A stretch of DNA of 64,000 nucleotides from Cellulomonas hominis (GTDB lineage: Bacteria > Actinomycetota > Actinomycetes > Actinomycetales > Cellulomonadaceae), in NCBI RefSeq assembly GCF_014201095.1, contig NZ_JACHDN010000001.1:1984001-2048000 (forward strand), given 5' to 3'. The notes below the pieces were generated by a model. The model saw nothing but the letters and a program-made list of their open reading frames with translations, searched no databases and had not been told where the DNA came from. Position numbers and translations under genes: made by a program. Shown here one piece after another: positions 55,092-64,000 of this stretch; within the stretch, counting starts at the first letter, position 1; every line of letters starts with the position of its first letter.

Positions 55092-56412
55092 CCGCCGCGG
55101 CGGCCCGGGTCCGTCCCGTCCGGACGAGGTCCCGGGCCGCCACCACGGCGAGCACCACGAGCAGGACGTTCCGCAGCACCAGGACGAGCGACGGCACCGC
55201 CTGCTGGGTGGTGATGCCGTCGTAGGCGACGGGGAACACCCACTGGGTCAACCCCGCGACGACCAGCACGAGCAGCGCCGGGGTCCGCCAGGAGCGCACG
55301 CCGGCGGCGCCGGGCCGGGCGAGCCCGACGACGACCGGTCCGGCCAGCCACCCGACGAACTGCGGCGAGCCGACCTTGTTCGCCAGGATCAGCGTCACCG
55401 CGACGAGCAGCGCGCCCCGGGCGAGGAAGCCGGCGGTGTCCAGGCCGTCCCCGGCCCGCAGCCGCACCCACGCCAGCAGGGTCGTCACGGCGGCGACCGC
55501 CAGCGGCAGCACCAGGCCGAGGGCGGCGGCGACGCCGGCGGTCCCCGGCCCGGCGATCTCCCAGGTGGTGATCGCGTCGTTGAGCACGACACGCACCGAC
55601 GACGAGGCGAGCCCCGCGAGCACCCACGGCGTCGCCGCGACCGACTCGACCTGCAGCCCGCGCTCGCCCTGCTCGGTGAGGAACGACGTGAGGTGCCCGA
55701 GGCCGCCCCCGGCCGCGACGGCCGCCGCCACGGCGACGCACACGGCCGCCGCGGGCAGCACGAGGTCCCGCCAGGGGCGCCGCAGCACCAGGACGAGCGG
55801 CAGCAGCAGCGCGCCCGGCGCGACCTTGATCCAGGCGCCGAGCGTCAGCAGCGCGGACGCGACCGCCGGTCGCCGGAGCGCGAGCGTGAGGGCGACCACG
55901 ACCACCGGCGCGACCACGGCGTCCAGCCGCCCGATCGCCACCGGCCCGAGCAGCAGCACGAACGCGAGCCACCACCAGGCCCCGAGGGCCGGGTCGTGCC
56001 GGGGATCGACCGCGACGACCCCCCGGACGTGCGCACCCCCGCCCCGGCGCGCCCCGCGCAGCAGCACCCCCACGGCCACCGCGTCGAGCGCGGTGACGAG
56101 CACCGTCCACCCGGCGGCGTAGGTGAAGGTGTCCACGGCGTCGACCAGCGCGGGCACGACCATCGGCAGCACCGCACCCGCGGGGTACACCCAGTCGCCG
56201 TCCAGCACCGGCCACACGCCCTGGTGCAGCCCCTGCCACATCCACCAGCGGTACAGGTCGAGGTCCCAGAACGCGCGGTTCGGGATCAGCACCGTCCCGA
56301 CGTACCCGATCCAGCCGTGCACCAGCAGGAACGCGGTCCACAGCGCGGCGCGCGAGCGCAGCAGGCGGGCGATGGGGCACCTCCGACGGCGACGGGACCG
56401 GGCGGCCCACAC
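55072..56412 (-). CDS. GT87-like polyprenol-phosphate-dependent mannosyltransferase (membrane)
   Basis: 446-residue integral membrane protein, about ten membrane segments, of the DUF2029/glycosyltransferase-87 type. The first loop contains NRAFWDLDLYRWWMWQG (Asp-rich, catalytic-type), and a GAWIKVAPGALLLPLVL motif is seen mid-protein. Homologues add mannose from polyprenyl-phosphate-mannose to envelope glycolipids. The GTG start is a guess; the first 15 residues are Arg-rich. Its stop overlaps the LLM gene by 20 nt tail to tail. Confidence 0.78.
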   Translation of the reverse strand: MWAARSRRRRRCPIARLLRSRAALWTAFLLVHGWIGYVGTVLIPNRAFWDLDLYRWWMWQGLHQGVWPVLDGDWVYPAGAVLPMVVPALVDAVDTFTYAAGWTVLVTALDAVAVGVLLRGARRGGGAHVRGVVAVDPRHDPALGAWWWLAFVLLLGPVAIGRLDAVVAPVVVVALTLALRRPAVASALLTLGAWIKVAPGALLLPLVLVLRRPWRDLVLPAAAVCVAVAAAVAAGGGLGHLTSFLTEQGERGLQVESVAATPWVLAGLASSSVRVVLNDAITTWEIAGPGTAGVAAALGLVLPLAVAAVTTLLAWVRLRAGDGLDTAGFLARGALLVAVTLILANKVGSPQFVGWLAGPVVVGLARPGAAGVRSWRTPALLVLVVAGLTQWVFPVAYDGITTQQAVPSLVLVLRNVLLVVLAVVAARDLVRTGRTRAAAAVSAPAA

Positions 56413-56517
56413 CCTACGCGGCGGACCCCCGACCCGGCCGGGACCGCCGAGCCGCTAGCCTGCCCTGCGGCGCGCCCGGACCGGCCGGGCGGGCCGGGCA
56501 CGAGGAGGCGGTACCGC

Positions 56518-57855
56518 GTGAGCGCGATCGGGTGGCGGGTGCACGGCGACGGCAGGACCGTCGCCCCGGGGGCGGTCGTCGCCCCGGACGAGCGGCTGTC
56601 GTGGCCCCGGACCATCGGGATCGGCATGCAGCACGTCGTCGCCATGTTCGGCGCGACGTTCCTGGTCCCGCTGCTCACCGGGTTCTCGCCGGCGACGACG
56701 CTGCTGTTCTCCGCGATCGGCACCGTGACGTTCCTGCTGGTGACGGGCAACAAGCTGCCGTCCTACCTGGGCTCGAGCTTCGCGTTCATCGGCCCGATCG
56801 TCGCCGCGACGGCGTCGGGCGGGCAGTCCGCGGCGGTCGGCGGCATCCTCGTGACCGGCCTGCTGCTCGCGGCGATCGGCCTCGTGGTGCACCTGGCCGG
56901 CTCGCGCTGGATCGACCTCGTCATGCCGCCGGTCGTCACCGGCACCGTGGTCGCGCTCATCGGCTTCAACCTCGCCCCGACCGCCTGGGGCACGTGCGAC
57001 GACACCGGCGCGTGCAGCGGCTTCCGCGCCGCCCCGGTGACCGCCCTCGCGACGCTCGCCGCCATCGTGCTGTCCGCCGTGCTGTTCCGGGGCATCCTCG
57101 GCCGGCTGTCGATCCTGGTCGGCGTGCTCATCGGCTACGCGGTGGCCTGGGTCCGCGGCGAGGTCGACTTCACCGCCGTCGGAGACGCCGCCTGGTTCGG
57201 CCTGCCGCACTTCGTCGCCCCGACGTTCGAGCCGCGGCTGCTCGGCCTGTTCCTGCCGGTCGTGTTCGTGCTGATCGCCGAGAACGTCGGGCACGTGAAG
57301 TCCGTCGCGGCGATGACCGGCAAGGACCTCGACCCGCTCACCGGGCGCGCGCTGCTGGCCGACGGCCTGGCGACGACCTTCGCCGGCCTCGGCGGCGGGT
57401 CCGGCACCACGACGTACGCCGAGAACATCGGCGTCATGGCGGCGACCAAGGTGTACTCGACGGCGGCCTACTGGGTCGCCGCGGCCACCGCGCTGGTGCT
57501 CAGCCTGTCCCCGAAGTTCGGCGAGCTGATCAACACCATCCCGGCGGGCGTGCTCGGCGGGGCGACGACGGTGCTCTACGGCATGATCGGCGTGCTCGGC
57601 GCCCGGATCTGGGTGCAGAACAAGGTCGACTTCTCCGACCCGGTGAACCTCACGACCGCGGCCGTCGCCCTGGTGATCGGCATCGCGAACTTCACGTGGA
57701 CGGCCGGCGACCTCGAGTTCGCGGGCATCGCGCTCGGGACGGCCGCCGCGATCGGCGTCTACCACGTCATGCGCGGCGTGGCCCGGTGGCGCGGCACCAG
57801 CCAGGAGCCCGCGTCGCCGGCCTCGGTCCCGGGCGGGGTCGAGCTGGAGCGCTGA
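56518..57855 (+). CDS. NCS2-family uracil permease
   Basis: 445-residue nucleobase:cation symporter with 14 TM-like segments. QHVVAMFGATFLVPLLTG (about 38-55) and the NCS2 motifs IAENVGHVKSV (about 258-268) and FAGLGGGSGTTTYAENIGV (about 290-308) are intact, the latter two holding substrate-binding Glu residues. GAGGAGG stands nine bases before the GTG start. Fits UraA/PyrP type; works with the uracil phosphoribosyltransferase coded at 28487. Confidence 0.92.
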   Translation: MSAIGWRVHGDGRTVAPGAVVAPDERLSWPRTIGIGMQHVVAMFGATFLVPLLTGFSPATTLLFSAIGTVTFLLVTGNKLPSYLGSSFAFIGPIVAATASGGQSAAVGGILVTGLLLAAIGLVVHLAGSRWIDLVMPPVVTGTVVALIGFNLAPTAWGTCDDTGACSGFRAAPVTALATLAAIVLSAVLFRGILGRLSILVGVLIGYAVAWVRGEVDFTAVGDAAWFGLPHFVAPTFEPRLLGLFLPVVFVLIAENVGHVKSVAAMTGKDLDPLTGRALLADGLATTFAGLGGGSGTTTYAENIGVMAATKVYSTAAYWVAAATALVLSLSPKFGELINTIPAGVLGGATTVLYGMIGVLGARIWVQNKVDFSDPVNLTTAAVALVIGIANFTWTAGDLEFAGIALGTAAAIGVYHVMRGVARWRGTSQEPASPASVPGGVELER

Positions 57856-57942
57856 CCGGCCGCCCGCACGCCGCGGCGCACCGGCGCACCAGCGCCGGGT
57901 GTGTCGGTGCGGGGCGTGCGCCGGCGCGAGCCGCGCCGGCCG

Positions 57943-58620
57943 TCAGCCCTCGGCGGCCGGGGCCTCCGTGGCGGCGTCCGTCGGGGGCGGCGGCGTCGGC
58001 CGGGTGATCGGCGTGACCTGGTCCAGGGCGATGCAGCCCTCCGGCACGGCGAACGGCTGGTCCGCGACCAGCACCACGTCGGAGGCGGCGACCAGCGAGT
58101 TGTAGGTGGACCCGACGACGACGTCGACGGTCGCGTCCTGCCGGTCGTCGAGCACGAGCTGCGGCGAGTCGAACTGCGCGGCCACCGTGTACGCCGCGGC
58201 GACGCCGGACGTGCCGAACTGGATCAGGGCGGTGCCGGTGTACGCCTGGTACCCGCCGTCCTTGGCGTTGGCCTCGCCGGCGACGGTGAACCCGCGGGTG
58301 GCCAGCGCGTCCGCGGTGTCGCCCGCGAGGCCCACCCGGTTCGTGCTGTTGTACACGGTCAGCGACACCTCGCCGTAGGGCACCGGCGTCGCGCCCTCGG
58401 GCGGGCACGGGGAGTCGGCGACGGCGAGCCCGGTGGGCTCGGGCGAGGAGAACGGCCGGTTGAGGAAGGGCGGCGACCAGCTGCCGGTGTAGACCGCGGC
58501 GGCGCCGAACGCGGCGACCCCGAGGCCGCCGAGCAGCACGCCGAAGACGACGGCCTGGCGCTCGCGGGTGTGGCGGCGACGGCGCGCACGGGCGGCGTCG
58601 GCGGCGCCCCGGTCAGCCAT
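57943..58620 (-). CDS. LytR C-terminal domain protein, membrane-anchored
   Basis: 225 residues: Arg-rich cytoplasmic N-terminus, one membrane segment (about 24-45), then an exported LytR_C domain (about 83-205) with SLTVYNSTNRVGLAGDTADAL, typical of the VRNGSG-like start of the domain, and a Pro/Thr-rich tail. Such proteins accompany envelope polymer attachment, but this one lacks the LCP catalytic domain. Its start overlaps the stop of the upstream ParB-like gene by 8 nt, so the two are co-translated. Confidence 0.84.
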   Translation of the reverse strand: MADRGAADAARARRRRHTRERQAVVFGVLLGGLGVAAFGAAAVYTGSWSPPFLNRPFSSPEPTGLAVADSPCPPEGATPVPYGEVSLTVYNSTNRVGLAGDTADALATRGFTVAGEANAKDGGYQAYTGTALIQFGTSGVAAAYTVAAQFDSPQLVLDDRQDATVDVVVGSTYNSLVAASDVVLVADQPFAVPEGCIALDQVTPITRPTPPPPTDAATEAPAAEG

Positions 58621-58918
58621 CGTTCTCGATCACGAGGACGCGCGCGTGCAGGACCGGGCGCTGCTGGAGGGCGGCGCGCACGGCGCGGTGCAGCCCGTCC
58701 TCGAGGTACAGCACGCCGCGCCACTGCACGACGTGGGCGAACAGGTCGCCGTAGAACGTGGAGTCCTCGGACAGCAGGTTGTCCAGGTTCAGGGTCCGCT
58801 TGGTGGTGACCAGCTCGTCGAGGCGCACCTGGCGGGGCGGCACGTCCGCCCACTGCTTGGGCGTGACGAGGCCGTGGTCGGGATAGGGCCTGCCCTCGCC
58901 CACCGACTTGAAGATCAC
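58613..58918 (-). CDS. Small ParB/sulfiredoxin-like protein, 101 residues
   Basis: Soluble protein that starts at GTG 58918 and includes VPPRQVRLDELVTTKRTLNL, TFYGDLFAHVVQW and EDGLHRAVRAALQQR. The last motif resembles the DG-HR loop of ParB-N/sulfiredoxin folds. A conserved actinobacterial gene next to LytR_C genes; sometimes labelled an antitoxin, which I cannot support. It overlaps the LytR_C gene by 8 nt on the same strand. Confidence 0.72.
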   Translation of the reverse strand: MIFKSVGEGRPYPDHGLVTPKQWADVPPRQVRLDELVTTKRTLNLDNLLSEDSTFYGDLFAHVVQWRGVLYLEDGLHRAVRAALQQRPVLHARVLVIENDG

Positions 58919-58988
58919 GGACGCGAGTGTAGGTGAGAGCGACCCGGGAGCCGTGCACCGGCTCGCGGGGCGGGACGGACTGGTCCGC

Positions 58989-59030
58989 CCGGGTGGGTAC
59001 CGGGTGCGCACCGGGTGGGCGCACCGGGTG
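58989..59030. repeat. Four direct repeats CCGGGTG in a divergent promoter region
   Basis: CCGGGTG occurs at 58989, 59000, 59011 and 59024, spacing 11, 11 and 13 bp, in the 190-nt gap between the ParB-like gene and the GGDEF-EAL gene. Helical-turn spacing suggests cooperative binding of a regulator on one DNA face. Confidence 0.45.
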
Positions 59031-59108
59031 AATCTCGGCGCGCGCGGTGGCGGCGGGCCCCCGCGCGTCCGATGGGAGGGGAGCACCGGACACCGGGAGG
59101 GGGTGCGC

Positions 59109-61934
59109 ATGCCGCTCGAGGCCCGCCGGCGCGCGCGTGCCCGGATCCGGTTGATCGTCGCGGTCGCGGTGCCCGTCGGGCTGGTGCTGTCCCTCGCAGT
59201 GTCGGCGTTCGACGCGCACCAGCACCGGGAGCGCGCCGCGTCCGCCGCGCAGGGCCGGCTCGCGGTCACCGCCGAGGCGCTGGCGGCGCGGATCGACACG
59301 CAGACGCGCCTGACCAGCACCGCCGCGTCGATGCTCACCCCGACCACCACGACCACCTGGGCGGACGGGGCGCAGGCCTGGGAGTCGCACCTGCGGGCGT
59401 TCGGCGGCTGGGAGGGCGGCGCCCACGCGACGGGCGCCGTCGCCTGGGTCGCCGCGCTGAACGGGCCGGCCGACCCCGGGGGCACCGTCGCGCTGGTGGG
59501 GTCGCGCGCCGTGCGGCCCGCCGGGGCCGTCACCGTCGGCCAGGTGGTCCGGTTCGGCCCGCCGTCGCTGGTCGACGCGCTCCACGACGGCGACCCGGTC
59601 GACGCCGACGCGGTCGCGGCCGTGTCCGCCGCGCTGACGACGGCCCGGGACACCGGCGAGGTCGTGCTGTCCGCGCCGTACCCGGTGGACCACGCCGCGC
59701 GGGCCGACCCCGCGGACGTCGGGCGGATCGCCCGGGCCGGCGCGGGGGCGGCCGGGCAGGAGGCCGCGCTGGTCGCGCCGGTGTACGACGGGCCGACGGC
59801 GCCCGACGACCGCCGCGAGCGGCAGCGGCGGCTGCTCGGCTGGACGGTGACGACGTTCCAGGTGGCGCCGCTGCTCGACCTCGTGGCGACCCGGCCGCCG
59901 GAGCCGACGCTGGTGCTGGACGGCGGGACGTCCCTCGGGGTGCTCGCCCGGAAGCCGGTGACCGCTGCCTCGATCGCGCTCGCCGAGGACACCCGCTCGC
60001 TCGACCTCCCGGTCGCCGGGCGGACGTGGACGCTCGTCGCCGCCCAGCACGACGTGCCGGGCCCGCTCACCTGGTTCCCGCTGGCGGCCGGGGCGGTGCT
60101 CACCGCGCTGGTGGTCGGGCTGCTCACGTCGCGGGCGGCGGCGGAGAACCGCGCGGTCGTGCTGGCCGCGGAGCGCACCCGGGCGCTCGCCGACCGCACC
60201 CGGGACCTGGAGTCGATCACCCGGAACACCCCCGACGCCATCGCCCGGGTCGACTCCGACGCGCGGCTGCGGTTCGCGAACGAGGCGATGCGCCGCGCCG
60301 CCCGCCTGACCGAGGACGACCTCGGCCGCCAGGTCCGCGAGCTCACGGGCCGCTCCCCGGTCATCGACGCCGTGCGCGCCCTCGCGCACCACATGCTCGC
60401 GCTCGCGTCCGACCCGGGGGTCGAGCCCGAGCGCGACCCGCGCCGGCTCATCAGCATGTCCGCGCAGACCGACGGCCACTGGTACGAGGTGCGGGCGGTC
60501 CCCGAGCGCGGCCCCGCCGGGACCGTGGACTCCGTGCTGGTCGTCGCCCGGGACACCACGCGGTTCCGCGAGGCGCAGGACCGCCTCACGCACGCCGCCA
60601 CGCACGACCCGCTCACCGGCCTGGCGAACCGGGACGTCGCCCGCGAGCGCGCCGTCGCCGCCCTCGCGACCTCCCGGGAGGGCACCGCGCTGCTGCTGCT
60701 CGACCTCGACCGGTTCAAGCTCGTCAACGACTCGTACGGGCACGTCGTCGGCGACCAGCTGCTCCAGCGCGCGGCGCTGCGGGTCGCCGACGGGCTGCCG
60801 GACCGCGCCACGGCGGCCCGGCTCGGCGGGGACGAGTTCGTCGTGCTGCTGCCCGACGCGGACCCGGGCACGGCCGACGCGGTCGCGTCGCGGCTGGTCG
60901 CCGCCTTCGACGAGCCCTTCGCCCTGCACCACGAGGAGTTCGCCGTCGGGTGCAGCGTCGGCGTCGTGCACGCCGCGCCCGGGGCGATGCCGTGGGACGA
61001 GCTGCTCCGGTGCGCCGACGTCGCGATGTACCGGGCGAAGGCGCTCGGCGGCGGCTGCCACCAGTGGTACGAGGACCACGCCGCGGACCGCGCCCGGCAG
61101 CGCCTCACCATGGCGGCCGACCTGCGCCGGGCCGTCGAGGAGGGCGAGCTGGACCTCGCCTACCAGGCGGAGGTCGACGTGGTGAGCGGCCGCGTCGAGG
61201 GCGTCGAGGCGCTGATGCGCTGGACCAGCCGCTCGCGGGGGCCGGTGTCGCCGGCGGAGTTCATCCCCGTGGCGGAGGAGACCGGCCTGATCTCCGGCCT
61301 CGGCGCGTGGGCGCTGGACCGGGCGCTCGGCGAGGTCGTCGCGCACAACCGCAGCACCGGCACGGGCCTGCGGGTCTGGGTGAACGTCTCCCCGCGCCAG
61401 TTCGCGCCGCAGCAGGACCGCGCCGACCTGGTGACGCTCGTCGTCGACACGCTGGCCCGGCACGACGCCCCCGCCTCCTGGCTCGGCATCGAGGTCACGG
61501 AGGGCGCCCTCGCGGACGACACCCGGGTCGTGCCGATGCTCCGGGCGCTGCGGGAGCTCGGCGTCGGCGTCGCGATCGACGACTTCGGCACCGGCTACTC
61601 GTCGCTGTCCCGGCTGCACGACTACCCGGTGACGCTGCTGAAGATCGACCAGTCCTTCGTGCAGGGGCTCGGCGGCTCCGGTCCGGTCGGGCCGCGGGCG
61701 GCGGGCGTCGTCGAGGCGGTGGTGGCGCTCGGCCGGTCGCTGGGCGCCGACGTGATCGCGGAGGGCGTGGAGGACGCCGAGCGGTACGCGGCGCTGCGCG
61801 GGCTGGGCTGCGACCTCGCGCAGGGCTACCTGTTCGGGCGGCCGTCCGCGTTCGCGGAGGCGGTGGCGGTGGCCGCGCCGGGAGCGGCGCCCGCGCCGGC
61901 GCCCGCCCCCGCCAGCGCGTCCGCCGGGCGCTGA
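59109..61934 (+). CDS. GGDEF-EAL c-di-GMP signalling protein with exported sensor domain
   Basis: 941 residues: membrane helix (about 15-36), extracellular CHASE-like sensor (about 40-310), second helix (about 315-340), PAS domain (about 365-490), GGDEF domain with GGDEF at 576-580, then an EAL domain with E700-A-L. In the EAL domain NVSPRQF, IEVTEG, DDFGTGYSSL and KIDQSF hold the metal and catalytic residues; all are present. No RxxD product-inhibition site precedes GGDEF. Both diguanylate cyclase and phosphodiesterase activity are therefore possible. GGGAGGGGG stands before the ATG. The Ala/Pro-rich C-terminal tail overlaps the next convergent gene by 109 nt. Confidence 0.94.
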   Translation: MPLEARRRARARIRLIVAVAVPVGLVLSLAVSAFDAHQHRERAASAAQGRLAVTAEALAARIDTQTRLTSTAASMLTPTTTTTWADGAQAWESHLRAFGGWEGGAHATGAVAWVAALNGPADPGGTVALVGSRAVRPAGAVTVGQVVRFGPPSLVDALHDGDPVDADAVAAVSAALTTARDTGEVVLSAPYPVDHAARADPADVGRIARAGAGAAGQEAALVAPVYDGPTAPDDRRERQRRLLGWTVTTFQVAPLLDLVATRPPEPTLVLDGGTSLGVLARKPVTAASIALAEDTRSLDLPVAGRTWTLVAAQHDVPGPLTWFPLAAGAVLTALVVGLLTSRAAAENRAVVLAAERTRALADRTRDLESITRNTPDAIARVDSDARLRFANEAMRRAARLTEDDLGRQVRELTGRSPVIDAVRALAHHMLALASDPGVEPERDPRRLISMSAQTDGHWYEVRAVPERGPAGTVDSVLVVARDTTRFREAQDRLTHAATHDPLTGLANRDVARERAVAALATSREGTALLLLDLDRFKLVNDSYGHVVGDQLLQRAALRVADGLPDRATAARLGGDEFVVLLPDADPGTADAVASRLVAAFDEPFALHHEEFAVGCSVGVVHAAPGAMPWDELLRCADVAMYRAKALGGGCHQWYEDHAADRARQRLTMAADLRRAVEEGELDLAYQAEVDVVSGRVEGVEALMRWTSRSRGPVSPAEFIPVAEETGLISGLGAWALDRALGEVVAHNRSTGTGLRVWVNVSPRQFAPQQDRADLVTLVVDTLARHDAPASWLGIEVTEGALADDTRVVPMLRALRELGVGVAIDDFGTGYSSLSRLHDYPVTLLKIDQSFVQGLGGSGPVGPRAAGVVEAVVALGRSLGADVIAEGVEDAERYAALRGLGCDLAQGYLFGRPSAFAEAVAVAAPGAAPAPAPAPASASAGR

Positions 61935-64000
61935 GCCGCCGGCTGCAGCAGCAGCATCCAGGTCGCGCACGCCGCCGCCAGCAGCGGCACCGCGAGCCCG
62001 ATGCCCGTGGCGGGCACGACGATCCCGGAGTCGTTGAGCGCGAACCCGATCCCCAGGGTGACGGCGAGCCCGATGAGGCCCTTCATCAGCATCGGCGCGT
62101 CCGTCGCCAGCCGCCGCAGCGGGGCGCCGGCGGACAGCCACGCGTAGGGGCCGCCGTCGGCCGCGCGCACGGCGGACCGCGCGGGGCGGCCGACCAGCAG
62201 CACGACGAGCAGCAGGCCGCCGATGGCCAGCAGCGTCTGCTCGCTGCCGAGCAGGATCCGCAGGTTGGTCTCCGCCTTGCGCACCAGCACGGTCCACAGC
62301 CCGCCGTCGAGCACGGTCTCGATGAACCGGCCCAGGTGGGTGCGCTCGTCCGCGGGCCGCAGCCAGTCGACCAGCGCGATCCCCACGACGGTGACGGCCC
62401 CGGCGGCCAGCACCGCGAGCACCCGGCGCCACGTGAGCCGGACGCCGGCGGTCAGCAGGGCGAGGATCGCGAACCCGGGCACCAGCGCGGGCGGGCCGCC
62501 GAAGTCGGCGCCCACCGACGGCAGCCCGTCGATCGCCGTCGCGAGGAGGCCCATGACCGCGACGACCGCGACCGCGGCCCAGCGCCCGCCCCGGCGCAGC
62601 AGCGGGTCGGCGAGCGCGACGGTCGTGAGGACCATCGCCGTGGCGAACAGCGCGAACGCCGGGTTCCCGAAGCCGTAGAACCGGCCGGCGACCAGAGCGC
62701 CCGGGCCCATCATCGAGTCGAGCGCGAGCCGGGCGCCGGTCGCGACGTCCACCGCGAGCACCAGCGCCGTGATCCCGCCGACCACGCCGAGCGGCCCGAG
62801 CAGCCGCCCGCGCCACCACGGCGTCAGCAGGGTGACCGCGACGATCAGCCCGGTGAACAGCGTCACGGCGCCCGCGAGCGCCCAGCCCGGCGACCCGGAC
62901 CGCCACCACGGCAGCAGGTTCGCGAGGAACGTCGACACCGGCACGGCGGCCACCGCGACGGCCGCGATCCGCAGGCCGTGCAGCACCCGGCGCGGGTGGG
63001 CGACCCCCTGGACCCGGCGCGGCCGGAACCGGGCGAGCGCGGTGGACCACCAGGCCCGCACCCGGTGGTTCAGCCCGACCATGACGAGCAGGTACAGGGC
63101 CAGGTTCATCCCGACCCAGAGCACGTAGAACCCGCCCACCCGCGGCTTGGCGGCCTGGGCCTGCCGGTTGTCGTCGATGAGCGCGGCGACGCGCTGGCCG
63201 GCGGTGGCGTCGTCGGGCGCCGGGCGGATCGCGGACCCCACGAGCGCGCCCGACGGGGCCTGGTCCCGGATCCCGAGGGCGTCCAGCAGCGTCGGCGTGA
63301 CGTCGGTGGCCTGCAGGTACCCGGGCTGGCGGGTGGACGGCGACCCGATCGTGCCGCCGTCGTAGCCGGGGCCGGTGGCGGCCGCGAGCTGCAGGTGCGC
63401 CCGGCGGCTGGAGTCGGCGAGGGAGAACAGCAGGACGGTGGCGTCCCGGTCCGTGGACCGGACGGCGTCGAGGACCGCGCCGACGCGGGCGTCGATGACC
63501 TGGACCTGCTCGGCGCGGGTCGGCTCGATGACGACGTCGGTGCCGGACAGGTCGGGCGCGTCGGGCTCGCCGGCGGCCGGGTCCTCCTCCTCGGCGGCCG
63601 TGCCGTCCGTCTCGGGGCGCCCGCGGGTCTGGTAGCCGGGGTCCCGCACGGTGCCGGCGTCGACGACGACGAGCCCGGAACCCGCCAGGGCCTCCGCGAC
63701 CGCGTCCTCCAGGGCGCCGGCTCCCGCGGGCTGGCGCACGTGCTCCCCGACGGGGACGCCGGCCGAGTCGGCCAGCGCGATCGCCGCGCCCGGGCCGATG
63801 CCGGTGACCGCGACGCCGGCGCCGGCGAGCGTGTCGCCGAGCAGCCCGAGCCGGGAGTCGTAGCCCGACGCGGCGGTCGCCGACTCGTAGTCCGCCCAGC
63901 CGGGCACGGAGCCGTTCGCCAGCGGGTCGCGCAGGGTGCGGCAGGTGCCGTCCGGCACGCGCACGTCGTCCGCGCGGCCGCCCGCGGACACCGCGAGCCA
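61826..64000 (-). CDS. Large membrane protein with phosphatase-like exported N-domain (5' end beyond window)
   Basis: At least 725 residues are seen; the frame stays open to the window edge, so the start is missing. The exported N-terminal part (to about 275 of the visible chain) reads like an alkaline-phosphatase-superfamily fold used in polymer or sulfatase-type enzymes (TDVTPTLLDALGI, LFSLADSSRRAHLQ). A multi-pass domain of about ten helices follows, then an Ala/Gly-rich tail. The visible domain lacks a clear complete active site because the front is cut. No gene partner. The stop lies 109 nt inside the convergent GGDEF-EAL gene. Confidence 0.78.
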   Translation of the reverse strand, partial: WLAVSAGGRADDVRVPDGTCRTLRDPLANGSVPGWADYESATAASGYDSRLGLLGDTLAGAGVAVTGIGPGAAIALADSAGVPVGEHVRQPAGAGALEDAVAEALAGSGLVVVDAGTVRDPGYQTRGRPETDGTAAEEEDPAAGEPDAPDLSGTDVVIEPTRAEQVQVIDARVGAVLDAVRSTDRDATVLLFSLADSSRRAHLQLAAATGPGYDGGTIGSPSTRQPGYLQATDVTPTLLDALGIRDQAPSGALVGSAIRPAPDDATAGQRVAALIDDNRQAQAAKPRVGGFYVLWVGMNLALYLLVMVGLNHRVRAWWSTALARFRPRRVQGVAHPRRVLHGLRIAAVAVAAVPVSTFLANLLPWWRSGSPGWALAGAVTLFTGLIVAVTLLTPWWRGRLLGPLGVVGGITALVLAVDVATGARLALDSMMGPGALVAGRFYGFGNPAFALFATAMVLTTVALADPLLRRGGRWAAVAVVAVMGLLATAIDGLPSVGADFGGPPALVPGFAILALLTAGVRLTWRRVLAVLAAGAVTVVGIALVDWLRPADERTHLGRFIETVLDGGLWTVLVRKAETNLRILLGSEQTLLAIGGLLLVVLLVGRPARSAVRAADGGPYAWLSAGAPLRRLATDAPMLMKGLIGLAVTLGIGFALNDSGIVVPATGIGLAVPLLAAACATWMLLLQPAAQRPADALAGAGAGAGAAPGAATATASANADGRPNR

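Noticed and set aside
58359..63050. 1563-codon minus-strand open frame
   Set aside because: It shadows the GGDEF-EAL gene, whose GGDEF and EAL motifs are intact on the other strand.

Overview
This 64-kb window is very GC-rich DNA with dense, mostly short-operon gene layout, GTG starts, 4-nt GTGA/ATGA couplings and actinobacterial gene families (class Ib nrdHIEF with NrdR boxes, an F420-type LLM oxidoreductase, LytR_C and septum-formation lipoproteins, DUF222/HNH proteins, ROK-regulated sugar loci). It most likely comes from a Micrococcales actinobacterium of the Cellulomonas type; that placement is inferred from gene content, not from a marker gene. The DNA looks chromosomal: one tRNA-Ser(CGA), many housekeeping genes, no insertion sequence, phage module or CRISPR array seen.

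Layout. 0.2-4.2 kb: ThrE-type exporter with a long exported N-terminal extension, then an MFS transporter/ArsR pair on the minus strand. 3.8-8.2 kb: a regulated intergenic region (NrdR box pair and DnaA-box-like motifs) driving nrdH-nrdI-nrdE-nrdF, closed by a strong hairpin. 8.2-20.5 kb: the most interesting block, a sugar/glycoside catabolism island. It holds two different alpha/beta pairs that look like C-glycoside deglycosidases (TIM-barrel metalloprotein plus small beta-rich partner), an FAD (GMC) sugar oxidase, an NAD-type Gfo/Idh/MocA dehydrogenase, a TIM-barrel isomerase, a ROK sugar kinase, a GPH-family symporter and two ROK repressors. Two copies of the same 23-bp operator (CTTAsGCAC-N6-TGCyTAwG) flank one ROK repressor gene and tie the two divergent transcription units into one regulon. 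The proposed logic is import, 3-oxidation of the glycosyl unit, beta-elimination of the aglycone, then isomerisation and phosphorylation of the released keto-sugar.

20.6-31.5 kb: DHA2 drug exporter, small proteins, peptidase E, TM2 protein, a secreted M1-like metallopeptidase, RhaM, a double DUF1540 protein, an NAD(P)-binding protein, upp, a chemoreceptor with a FliA-like promoter and tadA. 31.5-36.5 kb: a sugar ABC importer (binding lipoprotein and two permeases, no ATPase) divergent from an FGGY kinase. 36.5-44.1 kb: sirtuin, tRNA-Ser, DedA protein, MBL hydrolase, lipoprotein, and a MocR regulator divergent from a Tm-1-like/TIM-barrel/DUF1097 operon. 44.1-64 kb: SNF2 helicase, RibD-type reductase, Nei glycosylase with a low-complexity insert, ElaA, a degenerate tandem repeat tract, a DUF222-HNH protein, DUF1684, LLM oxidoreductase, GT87-like membrane protein, uracil permease, LytR_C protein, a ParB-like small protein, a GGDEF-EAL protein, and a large membrane protein cut by the window end.
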